Notes: a model not told the origin generated them from the letters alone. Shown: positions 8,191-18,206, counted from the first letter of the stretch. The stretch: 64,000 nucleotides of DNA from Clostridium sp. UBA4108 (GCA_002381695.1 DFXM01000001.1:182186-246185); one strand, 5' to 3'. Numbers and translations are program-made.

Positions 8191-9351
8191 GTGAAAAATA
8201 TAAGTATATTAGGTGCTACAGGGTCTATTGGAACCCAGGCACTGGATATTATTCGAAATGAAGAGAATCAACTTAGACTAATAGGGATAACAGGTCATAG
8301 AAATTATGAAAAATTAATAGAAATAATTGATGAATTTCAACCAAAGTACATAGGTGTAACAGATGAAGGTTGCTATGAAAAAATTAAAAAATATTGTCAC
8401 AAGAGACATGAGAAGTGCATTATTTATTCTGGAGAGGAGTCATTAGAAAAAATAGCAACTCTTGAAGAGATAGATACTGTACTTACATCTGTAGTTGGAA
8501 TTGTTGGACTTAAGCCAACGATAAAAGCTATAAGAGCTAAAAAAAACATTGCATTAGCAAATAAAGAAACTTTAGTAGTGGCTGGAGAAATTGTAATTAA
8601 AGAGGCTATGAAAAATGGAGTGAAAATCCTACCTGTAGATTCTGAACATGGAGCTATATTTCAATGTATACATGGAAATGAGAAGGAAGGCATAGAAAAA
8701 ATAATATTAACAGCTTCTGGAGGTCCTTTTAGAGGGAAAAAAAGAGAGGAACTTATAGATATTACTCCAGAACAGGCGTTAAAACATCCTAAATGGAATA
8801 TGGGGAAAAAGATATCTATAGATTCTTCAACTCTAGTTAATAAGGGATTAGAGGTAATAGAAGCCCATTTCCTATTTAATGTTCCTTATGAAAATATAGA
8901 GGTCGTGATCCATCCGCAAAGTATAGTTCATTCCATGGTTGAGTATATAGATGGAGCTATAATAGCCCAACTTGGAAGTACAGATATGAGATTACCAATA
9001 CAATATGCTTTAAATTTTCCAGAGAGAAAGAATGCTATAGTGAATAAAATCAATCTTACTGAAATTGGGAAATTGACCTTTGAGAAGCCAGATATGGATA
9101 CCTTTCTATGTCTTAAACTAGCTTTTGAGGCTGGAATTTTAGGAGGGAATATGCCAGCTATATATAATGGAGCTAATGAAATTGCTGTGGAATTGTTTCT
9201 AGATGAGAAAATTAAATATTTACAAATAGAAGAAATTATAAAAACATGTATGAAAAAATTCAAATATGTAAAAAATCCTTCTTTAGAGGAAGTTTTAGAC
9301 ATAGATAAAAGAGTTAGAGAATATGTTTTAGAAAGATATGTTAAAAAGTAG
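8191..9351 (+). CDS. dxr: 1-deoxy-D-xylulose 5-phosphate reductoisomerase
   Basis: Second step of the MEP isoprenoid pathway: rearranges and reduces DXP to 2-C-methyl-D-erythritol 4-phosphate with NADPH and a divalent metal; the target of fosmidomycin. The 386-aa protein has the N-terminal NADPH site GATGSIGTQ, LANKETLVVAGE, the metal-binding VDSEHGAIFQ, the active-site loop GGPFRGKKREEL, KHPKWNMGKKISIDSSTLVN and EVVIHPQSIVHSMVEY. GTG start with AAGGAG 8 nt upstream. First gene of dxr-rseP-ispG-polC, which groups two MEP-pathway enzymes. Confidence 0.98.
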   Translation: MKNISILGATGSIGTQALDIIRNEENQLRLIGITGHRNYEKLIEIIDEFQPKYIGVTDEGCYEKIKKYCHKRHEKCIIYSGEESLEKIATLEEIDTVLTSVVGIVGLKPTIKAIRAKKNIALANKETLVVAGEIVIKEAMKNGVKILPVDSEHGAIFQCIHGNEKEGIEKIILTASGGPFRGKKREELIDITPEQALKHPKWNMGKKISIDSSTLVNKGLEVIEAHFLFNVPYENIEVVIHPQSIVHSMVEYIDGAIIAQLGSTDMRLPIQYALNFPERKNAIVNKINLTEIGKLTFEKPDMDTFLCLKLAFEAGILGGNMPAIYNGANEIAVELFLDEKIKYLQIEEIIKTCMKKFKYVKNPSLEEVLDIDKRVREYVLERYVKK

Positions 9352-9368
9352 TAGAGAGGGGAAAGAAT

Positions 9369-10409
9369 ATGTTGGAAAGTTTAATAAGAAATATGCCTTA
9401 TTTTATAATGGCATTGCTTGCCTTTAGTTTATTAATAATAATACATGAATTAGGTCATTTTATAATGGCTAAGGTTAATGGGGTAAAAGTTTTAGAATTT
9501 TCCTTAGGCATGGGTCCTAAGATATTTGGAATAAAGGGGAAAGAAACAGAGTATTTAATAAAAGCACTTCCTATAGGTGGATATGTTAAGATGTATGGTG
9601 AAGAAGATGATGTTACAGTGGTTGATAATAGAGCTTTTGCCAACAAATCTTCATTCCAAAAATTAACTATCGTAGCTGCTGGGCCTATAATGAATTTTGT
9701 TTTAGCCATTGTATTATTTGCAATGGTAGGTGGACTACAAGGTCATGCAACTAATATTATAGATAAAGTTGGAGAAAATTCACCAGCTATGGAAATTGGT
9801 ATAAAAGCAGGAGATAAAATAACGGAAGTAAATGGGAAGAAAGTTACAACATGGGAGGATTTTCTCAATGAAGTGATAACTGGTGAGGGGAACCCTTTAA
9901 ATATGACGGTGGAAAGAAATAATGAGAAGATTGCTTTAACCCTTACTCCAGTGAAAGATGAAGCGTTAAATAGGTATATTATAGGAATATCTTCAAAGGT
10001 AGTTAATCCTAACTTCATTCAATCAATTTCCTATGGATTCAATCAAACTACTAGTACTATTAGACAGACTTTTGGTTTCTTCGGGCAGCTATTTCAAGGT
10101 AAACTATCTGCAGATGATGTAGGTGGACCTATTAGCATAATTAAGATTTCTGGAAGAGCAGCAGAGCAAGGGGTTTTAACCTTACTTACATTTATATCCT
10201 ATTTAAGTGTGCAGTTAGCTATATTTAATATTATACCATTTCCAGCCTTAGATGGTGGATGGATATTCTTATTGTTATTTCAAATAATCACAGGAAAAGA
10301 AGTGGATAAAGAAAAGGTTGCTACTATAAATTACTTTGGGTTTTTAATACTTATGGGAGTAATGGTACTAGTTTTATTAAAGGATATAATACATCCTATA
10401 CAATTCTAG
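9369..10409 (+). CDS. rseP: RIP metalloprotease RseP (site-2 protease)
   Basis: Membrane-embedded zinc protease that cuts transmembrane substrates such as anti-sigma factors and signal-peptide remnants. The 346-aa protein has the catalytic HELGHF motif in the first membrane segment (about residues 26-31), a PDZ domain (about 115-195) and the second metal-site motif NIIPFPALDGG near residue 290, flanked by hydrophobic segments. It lies between dxr and ispG, the standard clostridial position. Its specific substrate is not evident here; the nearest anti-sigma gene is outside the window. Confidence 0.95.
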   Translation: MLESLIRNMPYFIMALLAFSLLIIIHELGHFIMAKVNGVKVLEFSLGMGPKIFGIKGKETEYLIKALPIGGYVKMYGEEDDVTVVDNRAFANKSSFQKLTIVAAGPIMNFVLAIVLFAMVGGLQGHATNIIDKVGENSPAMEIGIKAGDKITEVNGKKVTTWEDFLNEVITGEGNPLNMTVERNNEKIALTLTPVKDEALNRYIIGISSKVVNPNFIQSISYGFNQTTSTIRQTFGFFGQLFQGKLSADDVGGPISIIKISGRAAEQGVLTLLTFISYLSVQLAIFNIIPFPALDGGWIFLLLFQIITGKEVDKEKVATINYFGFLILMGVMVLVLLKDIIHPIQF

Positions 10410-10421
10410 AGGTGAAGATAT

Positions 10422-11471
10422 ATGAATAGAAAACAAACTAAAAAGATAATAGTTGGAGATACTTTTATTGGAGGAGATAGTAAAATAGCTATACAATCTA
10501 TGACGAATACAGATACAAGAGATATAAAAGCAACTGTCAACCAAATTTTATCTTTAGAGCAGGTGGGGTGTGATATAGTTAGATGTGCGGTTCCTGATAT
10601 GGAGGCCGCAGAAGCTATAAAACAGATAGTTAAAGAAATAAACATACCACTTGTAGCGGATATACATTTTGATTATAGATTGGCTTTAAAGTCTATAGAA
10701 AATGGTGTGTCTAAGCTTAGAATTAATCCTGGAAATATAGGAGATGTTGAAAGGGTTAAAATAGTTGCTCAAGCTGCTAAAGAAAGAAATATTCCTATAA
10801 GGATAGGAGTAAATTCGGGATCGTTAGAAAAAAATATATTGGGTAAATATGGTGAAGTATGTAGTGAGGCATTAGCAGAAAGTGCTCTTACCCATGTGAA
10901 GATTCTAGAGGATGTAAACTTTGATGATATAGTTATATCTATAAAATCTTCTGATGTAGTTCAAATGATTGACAGCTATAATATAGTTTCAAAAGAAGTG
11001 AACTATCCTCTACATTTAGGAGTTACAGAAGCTGGAACTATATGGCGTGGTACAATTAAATCTAGTGTGGGAATAGGAGCTCTTTTAGCTCAAGGAATAG
11101 GTGACACTATAAGAGTTTCTCTCACAGGGGATGTAAAAGAGGAAATTAAGGTAGGTAAGGAAATACTTAAATCTTTAGGGTTGATAACAGGAGGAATTAA
11201 ATTTGTTTCTTGTCCTACTTGTGGTAGAACTCAAATTAATCTGATTAAAATTGCTGAAGAAGTAGAAAATAGATTAGGAAATATAGATAAAGATATTAAG
11301 GTAGCGATTATGGGATGTGTAGTGAACGGACCAGGAGAAGCTAGAGAAGCAGATATAGGAATTGCTGGAGGAAGAGGAGAGGCTCTTATATTCAAAAAAG
11401 GTGAGATAATAAAAAAAGTAAAGGAAGAATATATAATTGACGAATTGATAAAAGAAATTAGTAAATTGTAG
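10422..11471 (+). CDS. ispG: 4-hydroxy-3-methylbut-2-enyl diphosphate synthase
   Basis: Iron-sulfur enzyme of the MEP pathway that turns methylerythritol cyclodiphosphate into HMBPP. The 349-aa protein shows a TIM-barrel N-terminus (IQSMTNTDTRD, GCDIVRCAVPD, LVADIHFDYRLA, LRINPGNIG) and the C-terminal [4Fe-4S] domain with its three cysteines in CPTCGR and CVVNGPGEA. It follows rseP by 12 nt with AGGTGA before the ATG. Together with dxr it supplies the isoprenoid precursors that UppS uses. Confidence 0.97.
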   Translation: MNRKQTKKIIVGDTFIGGDSKIAIQSMTNTDTRDIKATVNQILSLEQVGCDIVRCAVPDMEAAEAIKQIVKEINIPLVADIHFDYRLALKSIENGVSKLRINPGNIGDVERVKIVAQAAKERNIPIRIGVNSGSLEKNILGKYGEVCSEALAESALTHVKILEDVNFDDIVISIKSSDVVQMIDSYNIVSKEVNYPLHLGVTEAGTIWRGTIKSSVGIGALLAQGIGDTIRVSLTGDVKEEIKVGKEILKSLGLITGGIKFVSCPTCGRTQINLIKIAEEVENRLGNIDKDIKVAIMGCVVNGPGEAREADIGIAGGRGEALIFKKGEIIKKVKEEYIIDELIKEISKL

Positions 11472-11486
11472 AGTAGGGGGTTTAAT

Positions 11487-14400
11487 ATGACCTTAAGTGA
11501 ACTTTTGAAATGTGATGAAAGCTACAACATACAACAAGATATAAAGGTTTATAAGGTTCAATACTTAAAACAAAGTGAAAAGCTGAGGGTCATACTGAAG
11601 TACAAAGAAGAGTTAGAAAGCAAAGATAAAAAACTTATATATAAGCTTATAGGAGAAAGACTTAAGAGTTTTGATGCTATGGAGATACTTTGGTACAAAG
11701 ATATAGAAGATGTAACAATAGAGAATGTAGTAGGAGAGTATTGGATTGATGTAATAAATTCTCTTACTGCATTTTTCCCATCAGCTAAAGTAAATTTATT
11801 AAAAGCGGTAAAGAAAATTAAAGATAATTCTATTAATATAGTGTTAGATAATAAATTTATTTATACTATGCTTGTAAGTAAAGATATTGACAAAATTATA
11901 AAAAGAGAAATAAATAATATGTTTAATTTAGTGGTGGATGTAGAATTCACCTATGATGTAGATTTGGAAGACCAAAATTATATTATAGAAAAAGAATTAG
12001 AAGAACAAAAAATTATAAAAAGCATAGTAAATTCTATGGGTGCGTTGAGAGTAGAGGATAAAAAAAATAAATCTAAAGAAACAGTTAGGAATAAAGTTGA
12101 GGAAAAGAAAAAATATAACTGGAAAGAGAATTATGGAAATAAAAACACCTCAAAAGAGTCTCTCGATGAAAATATTATATATGGTAATAGAAATATCAAT
12201 GAAGATAATACTCCTATTAATGAGTTAGATATGTCATCTGGAAGAGTTGCCATCACAGGTGATATATTTAAAGTCAACATATTTGAGGCGAAAAATGGGA
12301 AAGTATATCCATCTATTTATGTTACAGATTATACTAGCTCTATAACAGTAAAAATATATCCAAGACCAAGTGATGATGTGGATAAGATGCTTCAAGAACT
12401 TAAAGTTGGATTATATTGTAAAGTTTATGGAGAAGTTGAGATAGATAGGTTTTCTAGAGACTTAGTGCTTAATGCAAGAACTGTAGTTAAGCTTCAAAAA
12501 AATGAAAGAATGGATAGTAGTGATGAAAAGAGGATAGAGCTACATGCTCATACTAATATGAGTTCGATGGATGGAATTACTACAGCTACAAAGTTAATAG
12601 AAAGAGCATCAAAGTGGGGGCACAAAGCAGTGGCCATTACTGACCATGGAGTTGCACAGGCATTTCCAGAGGCTATGGATGCAGGTAAGAAATATAACAT
12701 AAAGGTTATATATGGGTTAGAGGGATATTTAGTAAATGATGGTGTCCCTATTGGGTTTAATTGTAAAGGACGTTCATTCTCAGACGAATTTGTGGTTTTT
12801 GATATTGAAACTACTGGATTTTCTAGTGAGAATGATAGAATAATAGAAATTGGAGCAGTTAAAATCAAAAATGGTATTGTAGTTGATAGCTTCAATAGAT
12901 TAATTAATCCGGAAAGAGGGATTTCATATACTATTACAGAACTTACAGGAATAAATAATGATATGGTTGAAGATAGTCCTAACATTAAAACCATATTACC
13001 ACAATTTTTAGAGTTTGTTGGAGATAATATAGTAGTTGCACATAATGCTGAGTTTGATTGTGGTTTTATAAAATCAAACTGTAGAAGATTAGGATTGCAA
13101 TTTAATAATGGAATTATAGATACATTACCCTTAGCAAGGTTTTTATTTCCAGAGTTAAAAAAACATAAACTAAATATACTATGTGATCATCTAAATATCT
13201 CTCTTGAAAATCATCATAGAGCAGTAGATGATGCAAAAGCTACTGGGGATATTTTATTAAAATGTTTTGAATTGCTAAAAGAAAGAAATATAGAAGACGT
13301 AGATAGTTTAAACAGGGAATATTTAAAAACCTTTGATATAAAGAAAGCTCAAACTAACCATGTTATATTATTAGTGAAAAATCAGGTGGGTCTTAAAAAT
13401 CTATATAAATTAATATCTTATTCAAATTTAGATTACTATTATAGGAGGCCTAGACTTCCTAAAAGTTTAATTGAACAACATAGAGAAGGGCTTATAATAG
13501 GGTCTGCATGTGAAGCAGGGGAGATATTTAAAGGGATTTTATCTGGGAAAAGTTTTGAAGATTTGGAGCAAATAGTATCATTTTACGACTACTTAGAGAT
13601 TCAATCTACAGGAAATAATGAATTTCTAGTTAGAAAAAATATGGTGAAAGATAAAGAAGGACTTATTGAAATAAATAAAAGAATATATGAGCTAGGAGAA
13701 TATTATAAGAAACCAGTGGTAGCTACCGGAGATGTGCATTTTTTAGAGCCTAGTGATGAAGTTTTCAGAAGAATATTAATGGCTGGAAAAGGTTTTGACG
13801 ATGCGGATGATCAAGCACCACTTTACTTTAAAACTACTACAGAGATGTTAAGGGAGTTTTCCTACTTAGGTGAAGAGAAGGCTAGAGAAGTAGTAATAAA
13901 GAATCCTAGTGATATTGAATCTATGATTGAGTTTGTAAAGCCTATACCAGATGAAACTTATGCTCCTAAAATTGATGGTGCAGAAGAAGAAATAAGAACA
14001 ATGACATTAAATAGAGTTAGGGAGATATATGGTGATAGTTTACCAGAAGTAATTCAAAAGAGGACTGAGAAAGAGTTAAATTCTATAATAAACAATGGAT
14101 ATGCAGTGTTATATCTTATAGCTCATAAGTTGGTTGCAAAATCTTTAAGTGATGGCTATCTAGTTGGATCTAGGGGGTCTGTTGGATCTTCTTTTGTTGC
14201 TACTATGACTAATATTACAGAGGTAAATGGGTTGCCGCCTCATTATGTATGCCCTAATTGTAAACATAGTGAGTTTTTTATGGATGGGTCAGTGGGATCA
14301 GGGGTAGATTTACCTGACAAAAACTGTGAAATTTGTGGAACACTTTATATAAAAGATGGCCATGATATACCTTTTGAGACTTTCTTAGGTTTTGAGGGAG

Positions 14401-15830
14401 ATAAGGAACCAGATATAGATTTAAATTTTTCAGGAGATAACCAAGGTGATATTCATAAATATACTGAGGTGCTTTTTGGAAAGGGATATACTTTTAAAGC
14501 TGGAACTATAGGAACTATTGCAGATAAAACTGCTTATGGATTTGTTAAAAAATATTTAGATGAAAGAGATATAAATAGCACAAATGCAGAAATTGAGAGA
14601 CTAACCATAGGATGTACTGGAGTTAAAAGAACTACAGGTCAGCATCCAGGGGGAATAATGGTAGTGCCTAGTGACAATGAAATATTTAACTTTTGCCCTA
14701 TACAACATCCAGCAGATGATCCAAATTCAGACATTATAACTACTCATTTCGATTACCATTCTATAAGTGGTAGATTATTGAAACTTGATATTCTAGGACA
14801 CGACGACCCTACAGTACTTAGAATGTTACAGGATTTAACGGGAATTGATCCTAGAAAAGTTCCTCTTTCAGACCCTAAGGTTATAAGCTTATTTACTTGT
14901 CCAGATGCATTAGGGATCACAAGGGAAGAATTAGAGTGTGAAGTAGGAAGCTATGGCATACCTGAGTTTGGAACTAAGTTTGTTAGACAGATGCTTATAG
15001 ATACTCAACCTCAGTCATTTTCCGATTTGGTAAGAATTTCAGGTCTTTCTCATGGAACAGATGTATGGCTTAATAATGCTCAATATTATATTAAAGAAGG
15101 GTATACAACACTTAAGGAATGTATAGCTACAAGAGACGATATTATGGTATATCTCATATATAAGGGGCTTCCTCCTAAAACTGCCTTTAATATAATGGAA
15201 AAAGTAAGAAAAGGAAAAGGGTTAAGTGAAGAGCATGAATCCATAATGAGAGAACATAATGTTCCTGATTGGTATATAGGATCTTGTAAAAAGATAAAAT
15301 ACATGTTTCCTAAAGGTCATGCTGTGGCATATGTAATGATGGCAGTAAGGATTGCATATTTTAAGGTTTATTATCCAAAGGCTTATTATGCAACTTATTT
15401 CACTGTTAGAGCAGATGATTTTGATGGAGATATTGCATCTAAGGGAGAAGAGGCCATTAAGCATGCAATGAATGAAATAAATACTCTTGGAAACAATGCT
15501 GGAACTAAGGAAAAAAATCTTTTAACTATATTAGAACTATGCTATGAAATGCACAAAAGAGGTATAAAATTTCTGCCAGTGGATATATATAAATCAGATG
15601 CTACAAAATTTACTATAGAAGGTGATAGCATAAGAATTCCTATGAGTGGACTTCAAGGAGTTGGAGTCAATGCAGCTAAAGCTATTGAAGAGTCAAGGAA
15701 GGAAGGCGAATTTATTTCAAAGGAAGATTTAAGGATAAGAAGTAAGGCTACTAAAACTGTAATAGAAGCCTTAGATAACCACGGAGCCTTAGGTTATTTG
15801 CCAGAGACAAATCAATTAAGCCTTTTTTAA
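11487..15830 (+). CDS. polC: DNA polymerase III alpha subunit, PolC type
   Basis: Main replicative polymerase of low-GC Gram-positives, with built-in 3'-5' proofreading. The 1447-aa protein has the usual PolC layout: an N-terminal domain and OB fold (to about residue 340), the first half of the PHP domain (ELHAHTNMSSMDG near 349), the inserted DnaQ-like exonuclease (VVFDIETTGF near 434, VAHNAEFDCGF near 515, HRAVDDAKAT near 575), the second PHP half, a zinc site (CPNCK and CEICG, near 920-950), the catalytic palm with EPDIDLNFSGD near 970, and a C-terminal fingers and OB region. Full length, no frameshift. Last gene of the dxr operon, 15 nt after ispG. Confidence 0.98.
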   Translation: MTLSELLKCDESYNIQQDIKVYKVQYLKQSEKLRVILKYKEELESKDKKLIYKLIGERLKSFDAMEILWYKDIEDVTIENVVGEYWIDVINSLTAFFPSAKVNLLKAVKKIKDNSINIVLDNKFIYTMLVSKDIDKIIKREINNMFNLVVDVEFTYDVDLEDQNYIIEKELEEQKIIKSIVNSMGALRVEDKKNKSKETVRNKVEEKKKYNWKENYGNKNTSKESLDENIIYGNRNINEDNTPINELDMSSGRVAITGDIFKVNIFEAKNGKVYPSIYVTDYTSSITVKIYPRPSDDVDKMLQELKVGLYCKVYGEVEIDRFSRDLVLNARTVVKLQKNERMDSSDEKRIELHAHTNMSSMDGITTATKLIERASKWGHKAVAITDHGVAQAFPEAMDAGKKYNIKVIYGLEGYLVNDGVPIGFNCKGRSFSDEFVVFDIETTGFSSENDRIIEIGAVKIKNGIVVDSFNRLINPERGISYTITELTGINNDMVEDSPNIKTILPQFLEFVGDNIVVAHNAEFDCGFIKSNCRRLGLQFNNGIIDTLPLARFLFPELKKHKLNILCDHLNISLENHHRAVDDAKATGDILLKCFELLKERNIEDVDSLNREYLKTFDIKKAQTNHVILLVKNQVGLKNLYKLISYSNLDYYYRRPRLPKSLIEQHREGLIIGSACEAGEIFKGILSGKSFEDLEQIVSFYDYLEIQSTGNNEFLVRKNMVKDKEGLIEINKRIYELGEYYKKPVVATGDVHFLEPSDEVFRRILMAGKGFDDADDQAPLYFKTTTEMLREFSYLGEEKAREVVIKNPSDIESMIEFVKPIPDETYAPKIDGAEEEIRTMTLNRVREIYGDSLPEVIQKRTEKELNSIINNGYAVLYLIAHKLVAKSLSDGYLVGSRGSVGSSFVATMTNITEVNGLPPHYVCPNCKHSEFFMDGSVGSGVDLPDKNCEICGTLYIKDGHDIPFETFLGFEGDKEPDIDLNFSGDNQGDIHKYTEVLFGKGYTFKAGTIGTIADKTAYGFVKKYLDERDINSTNAEIERLTIGCTGVKRTTGQHPGGIMVVPSDNEIFNFCPIQHPADDPNSDIITTHFDYHSISGRLLKLDILGHDDPTVLRMLQDLTGIDPRKVPLSDPKVISLFTCPDALGITREELECEVGSYGIPEFGTKFVRQMLIDTQPQSFSDLVRISGLSHGTDVWLNNAQYYIKEGYTTLKECIATRDDIMVYLIYKGLPPKTAFNIMEKVRKGKGLSEEHESIMREHNVPDWYIGSCKKIKYMFPKGHAVAYVMMAVRIAYFKVYYPKAYYATYFTVRADDFDGDIASKGEEAIKHAMNEINTLGNNAGTKEKNLLTILELCYEMHKRGIKFLPVDIYKSDATKFTIEGDSIRIPMSGLQGVGVNAAKAIEESRKEGEFISKEDLRIRSKATKTVIEALDNHGALGYLPETNQLSLF

Positions 15831-15849
15831 AAGTATAATAAAGAAAAAT

Positions 15850-15878
15850 TTGCATATGATATTTATCTATGATATAAT
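15850..15878 (+). promoter_or_regulatory. sigma-A-type promoter for the rimP-nusA-infB operon
   Basis: TTGCAT (15850-15855), 17-nt spacer, TATAAT (15873-15878). The leader before rimP is about 155 nt and contains two strong hairpins. Confidence 0.7.
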
Positions 15879-15916
15879 TATTTGTAGTTTAGTTTGCAAG
15901 AATAAATTTGTTTTTA

Positions 15917-15978
15917 GGAGAGTAGGGTTAATTCCTACTCTCTATTTATTAAAACGCAGCGAAGAGTTGCGTTTTAAT
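15917..15978 (+). promoter_or_regulatory. Two tandem hairpins in the rimP-nusA leader
   Basis: Hairpin 1 pairs GAGAGTAGG (15918-15926) with CCTACTCTC (15934-15942). Hairpin 2 pairs TTAAAACGCA (15949-15958) with TGCGTTTTAA (15968-15977). Each has a weak T-rich 3' flank. They sit between the operon promoter and rimP and could act as attenuators; inference only. Confidence 0.5.
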
Positions 15979-16039
15979 TATAATTAAAAGGTTTATTATT
16001 TCATATTAAAGAAATCATAAAAGTAAGGAGGGATTTTAT

Positions 16040-16501
16040 ATGAAAAACAATGAATTTATAGATAAACTTAAAGGCTTAGTTTTACCAGCTATAAAAAGCA
16101 AGGACTTTGAACTTTACTATTTAGAATATGTAAAGGAAGGAGGTCAAAACATCTTTAGAGTTTATATAGATAGTGAAAATGGAGTTACTTTAGATAATTG
16201 TGTGAGTGTAAGTAGAGCAATTAGTGATATACTAGATATAGAAGATCCGATATCAGATGAATATAACTTAGAAGTTTCATCACCAGGAGTGTTTAGAGAC
16301 CTATATACTGAAGCGCATTATAACAAATATATAGATTATGATGTGGCTGTAAAGCTTTCATCGTTATTAAATGGAAAGAAAAAATATGAAGGTATTTTAA
16401 GGGCCTTTGATGAAGCTAATATGGTTGTAGAGGTAGATAAAGAAGAAGTTATAATACCAAGAGAAAAAATTTTTATGGTGAGCTTAAACCCAACTTTATA
16501 A
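16040..16501 (+). CDS. rimP: Ribosome maturation factor RimP
   Basis: Helps assemble the 30S subunit, acting on the S19/S12 region. The 153-aa protein has an N-terminal alpha/beta domain with YYLEYVKEGGQNIFRVYID and the family motif DPISDEYNLEVSSPGVFRDL, followed by a C-terminal SH3-like barrel. The ATG follows AAGGAGGG. It is the first gene of the rimP-nusA-rnpM-ylxQ-infB-rbfA cluster, whose order is shared by most Firmicutes. Confidence 0.96.
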   Translation: MKNNEFIDKLKGLVLPAIKSKDFELYYLEYVKEGGQNIFRVYIDSENGVTLDNCVSVSRAISDILDIEDPISDEYNLEVSSPGVFRDLYTEAHYNKYIDYDVAVKLSSLLNGKKKYEGILRAFDEANMVVEVDKEEVIIPREKIFMVSLNPTL

Positions 16502-16513
16502 GGAGGATGTGAA

Positions 16514-17599
16514 ATGAACGGCGGATTTAAAGAAGAATTTATAGATGCTATAAGGCAACTAATTGTTGAGAAAGGGATTAGTGAGAATCTACTCTTTGAA
16601 ACCATAGAGGATGCATTAGTGGCAGCTTATAAAAAGAATTTTGCTAAATCCCATGCTAAGGAGCAAAATGTTAAGGTTACAGTTAATAGAGAAACAGGAG
16701 AAACCCATGTATATTCTTTAAAGGAAGTTGTAGAAGAGGTTTATGATGATGTTATTGAAATTTCTATAGAAGATGCTAAGGAAATTAGTCCTAGATATAC
16801 ATTAGAAGATATAGCCGAAATAGAGATAACTCCTAGGGATTTTGGAAGAGTTGCAGCACAAGCAGCAAAACAAGTAGTAATTCAAAGGATAAAAGAAGCA
16901 GAAAGAACTTTAATATACGATGAATTTATAACTAAGCAATATGATATAATTACAGGTATAGTACTAAGAAAAGATAGAGGAAATGTATTTGTTAACTTGG
17001 GGAAACTAGAAGCAGTTTTAGGGCCAAATGAGCAAATGCAAGGAGAAAGCTATATATTTAATGAGAAGTTAAAACTGTATATAGTTGAAGTTAAAAAAAC
17101 TTCAAGAGGACCACAAATAGTTGTATCTAGAACTCACCCAGGACTTGTTAAGAGATTATTTGAGCTAGAAGTTCCAGAGATATATAGTGGAGTAGTAGAA
17201 ATTAAGAATATTGCCAGAGAAGCAGGATCAAGAACAAAGATTGCAGTATATTCTACAGAGGAAGATATAGATGCAATGGGAGCATGTGTTGGACCTAAGG
17301 GAGTTAGAGTTCAAAATATAGTGAATGAACTTAAAAGTGAAAAAATTGATATAATAAAGTGGAGTAAGCTTCCAGAAGAATATATAGCAAATGCGCTTAG
17401 TCCAGCAAAAATTATATCAGTAGATGTTGATGAAAATGAAAAAAGTGCTAGGGTAGTTGTTGATGATAATCAATTGTCACTAGCCATAGGTAAAGAAGGT
17501 CAGAATGTTAGGCTAGCTGCAAGACTAACTGGCTGGAAAATCGACATAAAAAGTAAATCTCAGGCAGAAAAATTAATTAATGAAGAGAATAGTATTTAA
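16514..17599 (+). CDS. nusA: Transcription termination/antitermination factor NusA
   Basis: Binds RNA polymerase and nascent RNA to modulate pausing, intrinsic termination and rRNA antitermination. The 361-aa protein has the N-terminal polymerase-binding domain (MNGGFKEEFIDAIRQL to about 125), an S1 domain (GIVLRKDRGNVFVNLGKLEA, about 135-200), then two KH domains (including DAMGACVGPKGVRVQNI and LAIGKEGQNVRLAARLTGW). There is no C-terminal acidic-repeat region, as expected outside Proteobacteria. RBS AGGAGG. It lies 12 nt after rimP; in other bacteria this operon can be autoregulated by NusA. Confidence 0.98.
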   Translation: MNGGFKEEFIDAIRQLIVEKGISENLLFETIEDALVAAYKKNFAKSHAKEQNVKVTVNRETGETHVYSLKEVVEEVYDDVIEISIEDAKEISPRYTLEDIAEIEITPRDFGRVAAQAAKQVVIQRIKEAERTLIYDEFITKQYDIITGIVLRKDRGNVFVNLGKLEAVLGPNEQMQGESYIFNEKLKLYIVEVKKTSRGPQIVVSRTHPGLVKRLFELEVPEIYSGVVEIKNIAREAGSRTKIAVYSTEEDIDAMGACVGPKGVRVQNIVNELKSEKIDIIKWSKLPEEYIANALSPAKIISVDVDENEKSARVVVDDNQLSLAIGKEGQNVRLAARLTGWKIDIKSKSQAEKLINEENSI

Positions 17600-17615
17600 G
17601 AGTAGGTGATAACCC

Positions 17616-17885
17616 ATGAAAGTAAAGAAGATACCTCAAAGAATGTGCACAGGATGCATGGAAATGAAACCAAAGAAGGAACTTATAAGAGTTGTGAAAA
17701 ATAAAGAAAATGAGATATCTATAGATTTACATGGTAAAAAACCAGGTAGAGGTGCTTATATTTGTAAAAGCCTTGAATGCCTAGAAAAAGCAGTTAAAAC
17801 AAAGAGACTAGAGAGAAATTTAGAATGCAAAATTGATGCTGAAATATATGATAAGCTGAAAGAAGAGATAAATTGCTATGAATAA
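17616..17885 (+). CDS. rnpM: YlxR-family RNA-binding protein (RnpM)
   Basis: Small RNA-binding protein of the YlxR family (DUF448); the Bacillus member has been described as an RNase P modulator. The 89-aa protein begins MKVKKIPQRMCTGCMEMKPK and contains the family block RMCTGC, then LIRVVK and KKPGRGAYICKS. It sits between nusA and ylxQ, the conserved position. The 3' end overlaps ylxQ by 8 nt, which suggests translational coupling. Confidence 0.93.
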   Translation: MKVKKIPQRMCTGCMEMKPKKELIRVVKNKENEISIDLHGKKPGRGAYICKSLECLEKAVKTKRLERNLECKIDAEIYDKLKEEINCYE

Positions 17886-18189
17886 ATTTTTTCAATTTCT
17901 AGGATTAACTAAAAAATCAGGAAATTTAGTAGAAGGATATAATAAATGTGAAGATACTATAAAAAAACAAAAAGTTTATCTATGTATTTTATCTTTAGAG
18001 TGTGCCGATAATACTAAAAGTAAGTTTATAAAGTATTCTAATGATAGAAAAATTCCATTGATTGAGAATATTAATAGTAAAGATTTAGCTATTGCCATTG
18101 GAAGAGAAGAAATTAATGTGTTAATGGTAAAAGATGAAAACATGAGTAAAAAATTAATCAAATTATGGAATGATAATCAAAAAACGTAA
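17878..18189 (+). CDS. ylxQ: L7Ae-family K-turn RNA-binding protein YlxQ
   Basis: A 103-aa protein of the ribosomal L7Ae/L30e fold, known in Bacillus to bind kink-turn RNA. Visible features are the N-terminal FFQFLGLTKKSGNLVEGYNK, which matches the family's AxKAGKLVxG-type opening, and the core beta-strand followed by CADNTKSKF and AIAIGREEINVLMVKD. The start codon ATG 17878 lies inside the end of rnpM. The exact cellular RNA target is unknown. Standard nusA-infB operon member. Confidence 0.88.
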   Translation: MNKFFQFLGLTKKSGNLVEGYNKCEDTIKKQKVYLCILSLECADNTKSKFIKYSNDRKIPLIENINSKDLAIAIGREEINVLMVKDENMSKKLIKLWNDNQKT

Positions 18190-18206
18190 ATTCGGGGGTG
18201 AAAATT

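Noticed and set aside
12548..12994. Long minus-strand open frames inside core genes, for example within polC, mreB and nusD-like regions
   Set aside because: They lie opposite well-conserved coding sequence, have no ribosome-binding sites and show no family similarity.
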